17,818 nucleotides of DNA from Ectothiorhodospiraceae bacterium (GCA_007125455.1 SLDE01000088.1:1-17818); one strand, 5' to 3'. Counted from the stretch's first letter, positions 1 through 7,292 are shown. The notes: generated by a model not told the origin, from the letters alone. Program-made: numbers and translations.

Positions 1-533
1 AAGCCGGCTGCGACTTCGCGGGTGTTGAAGCTGCCAAGGCGAATATGCGCATTGCTGCGAGGCGGCCCCTCGCTGCCCTGTCGGGTGAAGATCTGCACGA
101 CACCACCGATGGCGTCGGCACCGTAGATGCTGGTACGTGGCCCGCGTACGATCTCGATACGCTCGATCTCCGATACAGGGAGCAGTTCCCAACTGGCCCC
201 ACCTAAGGTGGCCGAGCTGACACGTACCCCATCGATCAGCAACACGGTATGGCTGGAGTTGGTACCGCGCATAAACAGGCTGCTCTGCTTGCCGAACGGG
301 CCATTGCTGGCAAAGTGCAGCCCGGCGCGGTGTTGGAGCAGGTCGGAGAGCTGGGCCGGTTGCAGCCGCTCGATCTCCTCACGCTCGATCACTGTGACCG
401 AGGCCAGGGTTTGGTCTACCGTCTGGGCGGTGCGTGTGGCGGTGACCACGATGGGCTCCAGGGTCTGTTCGGCCTGGGCAGAAACGGCGATACCGCCAGC
501 GATAGCGGCGGCAAGAATGGTCCTGGTGTGCAT
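1..533 (-). CDS. btuB: TonB-dependent vitamin B12 receptor BtuB, N-terminal part (gene runs off the window)
   Basis: This is the first ~177 codons of an outer-membrane TonB-dependent receptor read leftward off the edge. The start is the ATG at 533-531, preceded by an AGAGGA ribosome site. Residues 1-21 look like a signal peptide ending in A-Q-A. A TonB box-like segment (TLEPIVVTATR) follows at about 24-34. The plug domain then shows the motifs VLLIDGVRV, IERIEIVRGPRTSIYGADAIGG and VQIFTRQG. BtuB-family receptors bind cobalamin at the cell surface and import it with TonB-ExbBD energy. The B12 assignment rests mainly on the cobalamin riboswitch directly upstream, plus the plug sequence. The beta-barrel lies outside the window, so a corrinoid- or iron-siderophore-specific relative cannot be excluded from the protein alone. 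Confidence 0.85.
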   Translation of the reverse strand, partial: MHTRTILAAAIAGGIAVSAQAEQTLEPIVVTATRTAQTVDQTLASVTVIEREEIERLQPAQLSDLLQHRAGLHFASNGPFGKQSSLFMRGTNSSHTVLLIDGVRVSSATLGGASWELLPVSEIERIEIVRGPRTSIYGADAIGGVVQIFTRQGSEGPPRSNAHIRLGSFNTREVAAG

Positions 534-660
534 GGTTTTTCCTCTGCGCTCACCCGCGCATGATGGTTTGGGTAAAAACCAGCAGGAAGGGAGAGAGGAC
601 GGATTGGCACCAGGGGTGTTCATCGGCCCGCGCGCTGCCCTCCGCAGTACTGGCGTGACA

Positions 661-868
661 GTGACAGGCCGGTCTCCGGGCTCGCGGTGTGGGGCCAAAA
701 CCCCAGGCTGACCGCCTTCCCACGCGTTTGCGCAGTGGCATGATGGTCAGCCCTTTTCACCGCCTACCGTTGCGGGGGCAGCGTCGGAATTGTTGGACCC
801 GAGGGGCCAACGCACCGACTTCCCGTTTCATTCCCGGACACATGATGTGCGGGGGAACACCTGAAACG
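661..868 (-). ncRNA. Cobalamin riboswitch upstream of btuB
   Basis: Read on the minus strand, the leader shows the ordered hallmarks of the AdoCbl riboswitch. They are a GGGAAnnnGGTG-like element around 805-825, the core GCCCCCGCAACGGTA around 767-780, the B12 box GCCACTG around 733-739, GGGAAGGC around 714-722, and AGCCCGGAGACCGGCC around 667-683. A CAGG near 866 could pair with CCTG near 665 to close the outer stem. The element ends about 128 nt before the btuB start. No U-tract terminator is visible between them, so control is probably at translation. By family knowledge, B12 binding represses the receptor gene. Outer edges are approximate. Confidence 0.95.
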
Positions 869-997
869 TGGCGCAAATATACGGGGAAGTTGTACGGGTG
901 GCAAGGACATAGGGTGCGGAGAGCTACGCGAACTGCACCGGTGGTGCTGAACCGACACGAAACCTTGCGTCACGACCTAACCCTATGCCACCACTGA

Positions 998-1026
998 TTT
1001 ACAAGCGGCAAAAACTTGCATGTCAA
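998..1026 (-). promoter_or_regulatory. Putative sigma70 promoter for the riboswitch-btuB transcript
   Basis: On the minus strand there is a perfect -35 TTGACA (1026-1021), a 17-nt spacer, and a -10 TGTAAA (1003-998, 4 of 6 matches to TATAAT). Transcription would start near 990, about 120 nt upstream of the riboswitch. It faces away from sucC, as expected for the divergent gene. Inferred from consensus only. Confidence 0.55.
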
Positions 1027-1127
1027 GACCTCGTTTCTCGCCCTCCGTACCTGATCTCTTTGCGCCTGATCCCGCTTTGTTCCACAATAGGCAACAATAA
1101 CTCCAACCAATCTTTTCAGGGGGAAGC

Positions 1128-2294
1128 ATGAATCTCCACGAATACCAAGCCAAGGGGCTGTTTGCCGAGTACGGCATTGCGGTGCCCGGGGGGCAGGTGG
1201 CCTGTTCGCTGGCCGAGGCCGAGCGTGCGGCACAGGCCCTGGGCGGCGGGCGCTGGGTGGTGAAGGCCCAGGTGCATGCCGGGGGGCGTGGCAAGGCCGG
1301 CGGGGTGAAGCTGGTCTCTTCGCTGGACGAGTTGAAGCAGGAAGCCGATCGCCTGCTCGGCTCGCGCTTGGTTACCCACCAGAGCAGCGCCGAGGGGCAG
1401 CCGGTCAATCAGTTGCTGATCGAGGCGGTTAGCGGGATTGCTCGCGAGCTCTATCTGGCGGCGGTGGTGGATCGCGCCTCGCGCCGGGTGGTCTTTATGG
1501 CATCGCCGGATGGCGGGATGGACATCGAGGAGGTGGCGGCGAGCACCCCGGAGCGGATCCACACCGTGACGGTGGACCCGGTGGTGGGCCTGCAGCCTTA
1601 CCAGAGCCGCAAGCTGGCCTTTGCCTTGGCGCTGGAAGGCGGCCAGGTGCGCGAGCTGGCGCAGCTGATGGGCGCGCTGTATCGGCTGTTTAGCGAGCGC
1701 GATGCGGCGCTGGTGGAGGTCAACCCGTTGGTGGTGACCGATGCGGGCAGCCTGATGGCGCTGGATGCCAAGATCAATCTGGATGAGAGCGCGCTGTACC
1801 GTCAGCCCGAGATGGTCAAGCTGCGCGATGCCAGCCAGGAGGATGAGCGAGAATACCGCGCCCAGCAGCATGGGCTGAATTATGTCAGTCTGGATGGTGA
1901 GATCGGTTGCATGGTCAACGGTGCTGGACTGGCGATGGCCACCATGGATCTGATCCAGCATTGTGGTGGTACGCCGGCCAATTTCCTCGATGTGGGGGGG
2001 GGGACCACCGCCGATAAGGTGGCCGAGGCTTTCAAGCTGATCCTTTCCGATGGCAAGGTGAAGGCGATTCTGATCAATATCTTCGGCGGGATCGTGCGTT
2101 GCGATCTGATCGCCGAGGGGATCATCGCCGCATTAAAAGAGGTGCAGACCACCATCCCGGTGGTGGTGCGCCTGGAGGGTACCAATGTGGCGTTGGGCCG
2201 CCAAATGCTGGCCGAGAGTGGTCTGGCGGTGCAGTCCTGTGACAATCTGAGCGAGGCCGCGCAGCAGGCCGTTGCCGCGGCGAGGGGGAAGTAA
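1128..2294 (+). CDS. sucC: Succinyl-CoA ligase (ADP/GDP-forming) beta subunit SucC
   Basis: SucC is the ATP-grasp and CoA-ligase subunit that, with SucD, interconverts succinyl-CoA and succinate in the TCA cycle, with substrate-level phosphorylation. The protein is 388 residues, the usual family length. It begins with the typical MNLHEYQAKGLFAEYGI. The ATP-grasp region includes VVKAQVHAGGRGKAGGVK (about 43-60). The segment EVNPLVV follows, then GCMVNGAGLAMATMD, NFLDVGGG and NIFGGIVRCDLIAEGI near the C-terminus. The ATG at 1128 has a strong GGGGGAAG ribosome site just before it. The stop codon overlaps the sucD start by one base (TAATG), so the two are co-translated. sucAB is not adjacent here. 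A malate-CoA ligase relative is possible but less likely given this context. Confidence 0.97.
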   Translation: MNLHEYQAKGLFAEYGIAVPGGQVACSLAEAERAAQALGGGRWVVKAQVHAGGRGKAGGVKLVSSLDELKQEADRLLGSRLVTHQSSAEGQPVNQLLIEAVSGIARELYLAAVVDRASRRVVFMASPDGGMDIEEVAASTPERIHTVTVDPVVGLQPYQSRKLAFALALEGGQVRELAQLMGALYRLFSERDAALVEVNPLVVTDAGSLMALDAKINLDESALYRQPEMVKLRDASQEDEREYRAQQHGLNYVSLDGEIGCMVNGAGLAMATMDLIQHCGGTPANFLDVGGGTTADKVAEAFKLILSDGKVKAILINIFGGIVRCDLIAEGIIAALKEVQTTIPVVVRLEGTNVALGRQMLAESGLAVQSCDNLSEAAQQAVAAARGK

Positions 2295-3169
2295 TGGCGA
2301 TTCTGGTTGACCGTGATACCAAGGTGATTTGTCAGGGCTTTACCGGCAAACAGGGCACCTTCCATTCGGAACAGGCGATCGCCTATGGCACCCACTTTGT
2401 CGGCGGGGTGACCCCCGGCAAGGGCGGCAGCACCCACCTGGAGCGCCCGGTATTCAACACCGTGCAGGATGCGGTGGACGCCACCGGGGCCGATGCCACC
2501 ATGATCTATGTGCCGGCACCGTTCGCCGCCGATGCGATCCTGGAGGCGGCGGATGCGGGGATCGAGACCATTGTATGCATCACCGAGGGCATTCCTGTGC
2601 AGGACATGCTGCGGGTGCGCGCCGCGCTGGAGGCCAACGGCAGCCGCCTGATTGGCCCCAATTGTCCCGGTGTGATCACCCCTGGCGAGTGCAAGATCGG
2701 CATCATGCCGGGTGCGATCCATCAAAAAGGCAAAATCGGCATCGTCTCGCGCTCCGGTACCCTGACCTACGAAGCGGTGCATCAGACCACCGCCGCCGGG
2801 CTGGGGCAGTCCACCTGTGTGGGGATCGGCGGCGATCCGATCCACGGGCTGGGCTTTATCGACTGTCTCGGCCTGTTCGAGCAGGACCCGCAGACCGAAG
2901 GGATCATCATGGTGGGCGAGATCGGTGGTTCCGGCGAGGAGGAGGCGGCCGAGTTCATCCGCCGCCACATCAGCAAGCCGGTGGTCTCCTACATCGCCGG
3001 GGTGACGGCACCGCCCGGCAAGCGCATGGGCCATGCCGGGGCGATCATCGCCGGTGGCAAGGGCAGTGCCGCCGATAAGATCGCCGCACTGGAAAAGGTT
3101 GGGGTGAGCGTGGTGCAGTCCCCCACCGAGATGGGGGCGCGTATGGCCGAGGTGCTTAAGGCGGTATGA
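2294..3169 (+). CDS. sucD: Succinyl-CoA ligase alpha subunit SucD
   Basis: SucD is the CoA-binding subunit that carries the phosphohistidine intermediate of succinyl-CoA synthetase. At 291 residues it is full length. The N-terminal Rossmann CoA-binding domain has QGFTGKQGTFHSEQAI (14-29) and TPGKGG (40-45). GPNCPGVI lies at 121-128 and SRSGTLTYE at 152-160. The catalytic loop GKRMGHAGAI contains the phosphorylated histidine, H247. The start overlaps the sucC stop by one base. Its own stop overlaps the next gene by 4 bases (ATGA), so sucC, sucD and nadE form one translationally coupled operon. Nothing appears degraded. Confidence 0.97.
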   Translation: MAILVDRDTKVICQGFTGKQGTFHSEQAIAYGTHFVGGVTPGKGGSTHLERPVFNTVQDAVDATGADATMIYVPAPFAADAILEAADAGIETIVCITEGIPVQDMLRVRAALEANGSRLIGPNCPGVITPGECKIGIMPGAIHQKGKIGIVSRSGTLTYEAVHQTTAAGLGQSTCVGIGGDPIHGLGFIDCLGLFEQDPQTEGIIMVGEIGGSGEEEAAEFIRRHISKPVVSYIAGVTAPPGKRMGHAGAIIAGGKGSAADKIAALEKVGVSVVQSPTEMGARMAEVLKAV

Positions 3170-4794
3170 GCGATACCCTGCGTATTGCGCTGGCCCAGCT
3201 CAACCTCTGGGTGGGCGATATTCAGGGCAATGCCCGGCGGATCATCGATGCCGCCGGGCAGGCGCGCGACGAAATGGCCGCCGATGTCATTGTCTTCCCC
3301 GAGCTGAGCCTGACCGGCTACCCGCCGGAGGATCTCTTGCTGCGCCCCGGCCTGCACCGGCGGGTACTGGTGGCGCTGGAGGAGATCAAGCGACAGGTGC
3401 GTGGCATTAGCGTGGTCTTCGGCTACCCACAGCAGGCCAGCGGCGGTTTGTTCAATGCCGCAGCGGTGGTGGCCGATGGCCAGTTGCAGGGGGTCTACCA
3501 CAAGCAGCACCTGCCCAACTACAGCGTATTCGATGAAAAGCGCTACTTTGTTCCCGGCCAGCAGCCACTGGTGGTGCCCATACGGGGGGTGCCGGTGGGG
3601 CTGACCATCTGCGAGGACATCTGGGAGCCGGGGGCGGTGGCACTGGCCCGCGAGGCCGGGGCGCGGCTGATCCTCAATCTCAATGCCTCCCCCTACCATC
3701 TGCATAAGGGGCGCGAGCGCCTGGCGGCGGTTGCCGACCGGGTAGGCGAATGCGCCCTGCCGGTGGTCTATGTGAACCTGGTGGGTGGGCAGGACGAGCT
3801 GGTCTTCGATGGTGGCTCCTTTGTGATGGACGCCGAGGGGGAACTGGCCCTGCAAGCGCCGTCCTTCGTCGAAGGGGTGTATCTGGTCGAGTTTGCCCTG
3901 GGCGGGGCCATCCCCCAGCCGCTGCCCGGCACATTGACAGCGCCCCCCGGTGAGGAGGAGAGCGTCTACCAGGCGCTGGTCGCCGGGGTGCGGGACTATG
4001 TGCAGAAGAACGGTTTTCCCGGTGTGGTTTTGGGGCTCTCCGGCGGGATCGACTCGGCGCTGAGCCTGGCCATCGCCGTGGACGCCCTGGGTGCCGAGCG
4101 GGTGGAGGCGGTGATGATGCCCTCGCCCTACACCGCCGAGATCAGCCTGGCCGATGCCCGCGCCCAGGCAGAGATCATGGGGGTGCAGTATCGAGAGATC
4201 CCCATCGCGCCGGTGTTTGAGGCCTTTAAACAGAGCCTGGCGCAGGCGTTTGCCGGGCTGGGCGAAGACACCACTGAAGAGAACATCCAGGCCCGTTGTC
4301 GTGGCATCATCCTGATGGCGATCTCCAATAAGCAGGGGAAGATGGTGCTGACCACCGGCAACAAGAGCGAGATGGCGGTGGGCTACGCTACCCTGTATGG
4401 CGACATGGCCGGTGGTTTCAGTGCCCTCAAGGACGTGCCCAAGACCTTGGTGTTTCGTCTGGCGCACTATCGTAATACCCTTTCGGCGGTGATCCCCGAG
4501 CGGGTGATCACCCGCCCGCCTTCAGCGGAGTTGCGTCCTGACCAGCAGGACAGCGATAGCCTGCCGGACTATGCGATCCTGGATGCGATCCTGGAACGCT
4601 ATGTGGAGCAGGATCAGTGCGCCGAGGAGATCATCGTGGCCGGGTTTGATGAAGAAACCGTCAAACGGGTGATCCGGCTGGTGGATATTAATGAATACAA
4701 GCGCCGTCAGGCCGCACCGGGGGTGCGCATCACCCGCCGCGCCTTCGGTCGCGACCGGCGCTACCCGATCACCTCCGGCTTCGGTCGGGGCTGA
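3166..4794 (+). CDS. nadE: Glutamine-dependent NAD+ synthetase NadE (two-domain)
   Basis: NadE makes NAD+ from deamido-NAD+ and ATP, using ammonia released from glutamine by its own N-terminal domain. The 542-residue protein has two parts. Residues 1 to about 260 form a nitrilase (CN-hydrolase) glutaminase domain with the E-K-C triad visible as E46 (FPELSLTGY), K113 (YHKQHLPNY) and C149 (TICEDIWEP). The rest is the synthetase domain with the PP-loop SGGIDS at 292-297 and TTGNKSEMAVGYATLYGDMAGGF. The start overlaps the sucD stop by 4 bases. The placement before glnB is a recurrent gammaproteobacterial arrangement. No terminator with a U-tract follows, but the repeat-rich spacer after the stop could end or attenuate transcription. 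Confidence 0.97.
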   Translation: MSDTLRIALAQLNLWVGDIQGNARRIIDAAGQARDEMAADVIVFPELSLTGYPPEDLLLRPGLHRRVLVALEEIKRQVRGISVVFGYPQQASGGLFNAAAVVADGQLQGVYHKQHLPNYSVFDEKRYFVPGQQPLVVPIRGVPVGLTICEDIWEPGAVALAREAGARLILNLNASPYHLHKGRERLAAVADRVGECALPVVYVNLVGGQDELVFDGGSFVMDAEGELALQAPSFVEGVYLVEFALGGAIPQPLPGTLTAPPGEEESVYQALVAGVRDYVQKNGFPGVVLGLSGGIDSALSLAIAVDALGAERVEAVMMPSPYTAEISLADARAQAEIMGVQYREIPIAPVFEAFKQSLAQAFAGLGEDTTEENIQARCRGIILMAISNKQGKMVLTTGNKSEMAVGYATLYGDMAGGFSALKDVPKTLVFRLAHYRNTLSAVIPERVITRPPSAELRPDQQDSDSLPDYAILDAILERYVEQDQCAEEIIVAGFDEETVKRVIRLVDINEYKRRQAAPGVRITRRAFGRDRRYPITSGFGRG

Positions 4795-4810
4795 TCGGAT
4801 AAAGGCATTC

Positions 4811-5078
4811 AACACAGAGAGCACAGAGTTATTTTGGCAATTACTCGCCCCCTGCCTACGAGTAGGCACTGGTAACGGATTTGTAGGAGCGGCTATGCCG
4901 CGATGAATGCGATTATCGCGGCATAGCCGCTCCTACAGATGGCCGTGGCGTGGGCAGCAACCTGAGCTACAGCTCAGGGGGCGAGCAATTACTTATTTTG
5001 TTGAATGAGGTGCAGTGAGACATGATCTGCATTCCGAATCGTTCCTCTGTGTACTCTGTGGTCTCTGTGTTGAGAATT
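4811..5078. repeat. Nested inverted-repeat block between nadE and glnB
   Basis: This geneless spacer is built of concentric inverted repeats. The outer pair is a CTCTGTGT-rich arm: ACACAGAGAGCACAGAG at 4812-4828 against CTCTGTG-type runs at 5045-5075. The middle pair is CAATTACTCGCCCCCTG at 4838-4854, whose reverse complement recurs at 4975-4990 with one mismatch. The inner pair is a 23-bp perfect hairpin listed separately. A further 8-bp hairpin, CCTGAGCT/AGCTCAGG, lies at 4961-4978. CTCTGTG-type and GTAGGAGC-type sequences are seen as dispersed repeats in many bacterial genomes. Nesting of several kinds suggests successive insertions at one site. No coding potential is convincing here. Confidence 0.7.
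4882..4937. repeat. REP-like 23-bp perfect hairpin
   Basis: Two arms of 23 bp (4882-4904 and 4915-4937) are exact reverse complements around a 10-nt loop. The left arm begins TGTAGGAGCGGC. It has the look of a dispersed extragenic palindrome and sits in the centre of the larger inverted-repeat block. As RNA it would form a very stable stem, but no U-run follows, so a terminator role is uncertain. Confidence 0.8.
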
Positions 5079-5104
5079 TTGGCTTATTTGATGAGGTGTG
5101 CGTA

Positions 5105-5443
5105 ATGAAGAAGATCGAGGCGATTATCAAGCCATTTAAGTTAGACGATGTGCGCGAGGCGCTGTCGGAGATCGGGGTATCGGGCATGACCGCTACCGAG
5201 GTGAAGGGCTTTGGCCGTCAGAAGGGCCATACCGAGCTGTATCGTGGGGCGGAGTATGTGGTGGATTTTCTGCCCAAGGTGAAGATCGAGCTGGTGGTGG
5301 ACGACGAGATGGTAGAGCAGAGCATCGAGGCGATCACCGGCGTGGCCCGTACCGGCAAGATCGGCGACGGCAAGATCTTTGTCAGCGACGTGGCACGGGT
5401 GATCCGTATTCGCACCGGTGAAGAAGGGCCGCAGGCGATTTAA
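5105..5443 (+). CDS. glnB: Nitrogen regulatory protein PII (GlnB)
   Basis: PII is a trimeric signal protein that senses 2-oxoglutarate and ATP/ADP and reports nitrogen status to GlnD, GlnE and NtrB. The chosen ATG at 5105 gives 112 residues, the family length. It has a GAGGTG ribosome site 7 nt upstream. An upstream in-frame ATG (5015) would add residues encoded by a CTCTGTG repeat and is rejected. The sequence begins MKKIEAIIKPFKLDDVREAL. The T-loop TELYRGAEYVVDF carries Tyr51, the uridylylation site. The signature TGKIGDGKIFV and the C-terminal RIRTGEEG are intact. It resembles GlnB more than GlnK, and no amtB is adjacent. Confidence 0.95.
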   Translation: MKKIEAIIKPFKLDDVREALSEIGVSGMTATEVKGFGRQKGHTELYRGAEYVVDFLPKVKIELVVDDEMVEQSIEAITGVARTGKIGDGKIFVSDVARVIRIRTGEEGPQAI

Positions 5444-5479
5444 CGGCAGTTACAAGTTGCAAGTGAAAAAAGGTAGCGT

Positions 5480-5500
5480 GGTGTGCGCGCAGCGCACACC
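5480..5500. repeat. Short hairpin downstream of glnB
   Basis: GGTGTGCGC and GCGCACACC form a 9-bp stem with a 3-nt loop. It lies between the convergent glnB and nitroreductase genes, within AAGTTGCAAGT/ACTTGCC-type repeats. The sequence after it (AGTTCTTGT) is only weakly T-rich on the plus strand, so it is at best a weak terminator. Confidence 0.4.
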
Positions 5501-5539
5501 AGTTCTTGTCCCTTGCGACTTGCCCACTTGCCGCTGGTT

Positions 5540-6061
5540 TTATAGTTGTGTCACCACCTCGGCGATGGGGCGGCGTGGGCTCTCTTCGGGCAGTTCGGCA
5601 GGATAGCCGATGCTTAGCGCGGCTACTGGCCTGAGCTTGGCGTCGAGCTTGAAGGCCTGCTTGACCTTTTCCTCATCGAAGTAGCCCACCCAGGTGGAGG
5701 CCATCCCGGCGGCGACTACTGCCAGTTGGGCGTAGGAGGCGGCGATGGTGGCGTCTTGCAGGGCGTAGAGCTGCTCGCCGCGTTCGCCATACTTCTGTCC
5801 GGCCCGTTGCGGATCGCTGGAGAAGAGTAGGCAGATCGGTGCTTCGGCGATGAAATCCTGGTTATTGGCGATCTCGCTGAGTTGCTGACGTTGGGCCGGA
5901 TCGGTGATGACGTGGATATGGTAGGACTGTAGATCCCCGGCCGATGGCGCGGCACAGGCCATCTCCAGAATGGCGTGTAGTTTCTCTTGCTCCACGGCGA
6001 CATCGCTGCGGTATTTGCGCACCGAATGGCGGTGGCGCACCGTCTCAAAAAAATCCCACAT
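5540..6061 (-). CDS. Nitroreductase-family flavoprotein
   Basis: This is a 173-residue protein of the FMN-dependent nitroreductase superfamily, whose members reduce nitro, quinone or flavin substrates with NAD(P)H. The N-terminal FMN phosphate-binding motif RHRHSVRKYRSD (9-20) is typical. It is followed by ACAAPSAGDLQSYHIHV (35-51), the helix DATIAASYAQLAVVAAGMASTWVGYFD (103-129), and the C-terminal LSIGYPAE. The ATG at 6061 has an AAGGGGA ribosome site. At 173 residues it is a compact single-domain member. It converges on glnB and shows no operon partner. The physiological substrate cannot be told from sequence. Confidence 0.88.
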   Translation of the reverse strand: MWDFFETVRHRHSVRKYRSDVAVEQEKLHAILEMACAAPSAGDLQSYHIHVITDPAQRQQLSEIANNQDFIAEAPICLLFSSDPQRAGQKYGERGEQLYALQDATIAASYAQLAVVAAGMASTWVGYFDEEKVKQAFKLDAKLRPVAALSIGYPAELPEESPRRPIAEVVTQL

Positions 6062-6183
6062 GCGTATTTCCCCTTGCTTGGTTTATGGGGGTAGCTTGCC
6101 ACAGGGCAAGAAAGCAGCACAAGGGAGAGGGGAATAAATGTTTCTTACAGAGACCAGCGAGTGCGCGTTTATGAAACATTAGG

Positions 6184-6251
6184 GTAGGTCGGTCTTCAGG
6201 CCGACAAGCGTTTACTCGTCGTTCACGATGTCGGGCTAAAGCCCGACCTAC
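6184..6251. repeat. REP-like extragenic palindrome (GTAGGTCGG type)
   Basis: Arms at 6184-6206 and 6229-6251 match as reverse complements at 20 of 23 positions. Each arm is itself partly palindromic (GTCGGGCT/AGCCCGAC in the right arm). It lies upstream of the nitroreductase gene and next to the MITE-like element. An additional weak inverted repeat, AATGTTTC/GAAACATT, lies just to its left at about 6138-6180. No gene is seen between 6062 and 6294. Confidence 0.65.
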
Positions 6252-6294
6252 AAGCGAAGGGGAGGGCGAGTCGACGCCTATGCTGTTGCCTTAG

Positions 6295-6530
6295 CAGGCT
6301 GTTGTTGTCGCTCAGGCGAGTGCGAGAGAAGGCAAAATCGGGCGTCTATTTTGCCGGGAACGTTTTGACTGGAGCAAAACGTAACCGCCGAAGGCGGGTG
6401 CGAAGCACGAAGGACAGGATGTCCGTAGTAGCAAAATGGAACAGCCCGAAGGGCTGGCCCGTCAGGGCAAAGCCCATGGATGGGCTTTGTAACGCACTAT
6501 CGCGCCGCTTGAGTAGACAACAACAGCCTG
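6295..6530. mobile_element. MITE-like non-autonomous element, 236 bp, with TTAG target duplication
   Basis: The ends are perfect 15-bp terminal inverted repeats: CAGGCTGTTGTTGTC at 6295-6309 and its reverse complement at 6516-6530. Similarity extends a few bases further in (CTCAGGCG against CTCAAGCG). The direct repeat TTAG flanks both sides (6291-6294 and 6531-6534). It carries no transposase. The interior is a string of eight short stem-loops between 6331 and 6488. A 79-codon frame crosses it, but the residues look like structured repeat read-through, not a protein. The right edge touches the bamD stop codon exactly. The mobilising transposase family is not identifiable from this window. 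Confidence 0.75.
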
Positions 6531-7292
6531 TTAGCGCTTAAGCAGCTCGTGCTCCGGGTGGTTGAGCTCCAGTACCCGCCGGGCATCGGCGGCCAGGTCG
6601 TGCATCTGCATCTTTTCGTAGGCCTGCACCATCACCGCCAGGGCATCCGGGATGGCGGTGGATTGCGGGTAGTGCTCGACCACGTACTTGCCCCGGTTGG
6701 CGGCGGCGAGGTGGATACCACGCTCCAGGTAGTATTGGGCGGCCAGTACCTCGTGGCGGGCAAGATTGTTGCGCAGGATGGTCATGCGGGCGACGGAGTC
6801 CGGCGCGTAGCGGCTTTCGGGGAAGCGCTCCACCAGTTCGCGGAAGTAGCCAAACGACTCGCGCATCCCGGCCGGGTCACGCTTGGCCCTGTCCTGAGGG
6901 ACCCAGCGCTCCAGAAAGCCGCTGCCCTGATCGAAGGTGGCCAGTCCGCGCAGGTAGTAGGCGTAGTCCACGCTGGGGTGGCGCGGGTGCAGGCGGATGA
7001 AGCGGTCGGCGGCGGCCACCGCAGAGGCGGGCTCGCTCGCCTTGTAGTGGGCGTAGATCACCTCCAGCTGGGCCTGCTGGGCGTAGCGGCCATAGGGATA
7101 ACGGGCCTCCAGCTGGGTGTAGGTCTCCACCGCATCGGCATAGTTGCCGCGGCTCATCTGGTGGTTGGCTCGCTCGTAGAACTGCTCCACGCTCCAGCCG
7201 TGGGTTTCGTCCTTGCCGATATGGCTGCAGCCGCCAAGGATGAACAATGGCAACAACAGGGAAAAAATGGACAGTGCTCGGGTTATACGCAT
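6531..7292 (-). CDS. bamD: Outer membrane protein assembly factor BamD (lipoprotein)
   Basis: BamD is the essential lipoprotein of the BAM complex that helps BamA fold beta-barrel proteins into the outer membrane. The 253-residue protein has a signal sequence ending in the lipobox LGGC, with the lipidated Cys at residue 22. It is followed by Ser, which suits outer-membrane sorting. TPR-like repeats follow: YERANHQMSRGNYADAVETYTQLEARYP, then AADRFIRLHPRHPSVDYAYYLRGL, then the family segment GFLERWVPQDRAKRDP and FRELVERFPESRYAPD. The ATG at 7292 has only a weak upstream GCGGA. It is divergent from rluD-pgeF, the usual gammaproteobacterial order. Its TAA stop lies within the TTAG duplication of the neighbouring MITE-like element. 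Confidence 0.95.
   Translation of the reverse strand: MRITRALSIFSLLLPLFILGGCSHIGKDETHGWSVEQFYERANHQMSRGNYADAVETYTQLEARYPYGRYAQQAQLEVIYAHYKASEPASAVAAADRFIRLHPRHPSVDYAYYLRGLATFDQGSGFLERWVPQDRAKRDPAGMRESFGYFRELVERFPESRYAPDSVARMTILRNNLARHEVLAAQYYLERGIHLAAANRGKYVVEHYPQSTAIPDALAVMVQAYEKMQMHDLAADARRVLELNHPEHELLKR

Noticed and set aside
127..711. 194-codon plus-strand open frame
   Set aside because: It is antisense to btuB and its riboswitch leader. The residues show no family pattern, and the minus strand encodes a clear receptor.
1880..3034. 384-codon minus-strand open frame
   Set aside because: Antisense shadow of sucC and sucD, which are certain.
2989..4467. 492-codon minus-strand open frame
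   Set aside because: It lies opposite nadE and the end of sucD and is rich in His/Gln/Gly, as expected for the antisense of GC-rich codons. No recognisable domain.
4882..4937. Rho-independent terminator for sucCD-nadE
   Set aside because: The stem is strong, but no U-tract follows on either strand. A dispersed palindrome is the better description.
5015..5104. N-terminal extension of glnB from an upstream ATG
   Set aside because: The extra residues (SFLCVLCGLCVENFG) come from the CTCTGTG dispersed repeat. PII proteins start at MKKIEAIIKP, which has its own ribosome site.
6398..6455. Possible CRISPR-like repeats with GAA loops
   Set aside because: The units are small hairpins of differing sequence without regular spacers, so this is not a CRISPR array.
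6302..6541. 79-codon frame through the MITE-like element
   Set aside because: It is read-through of a hairpin array and terminal repeats. There is no ribosome site and no protein family.
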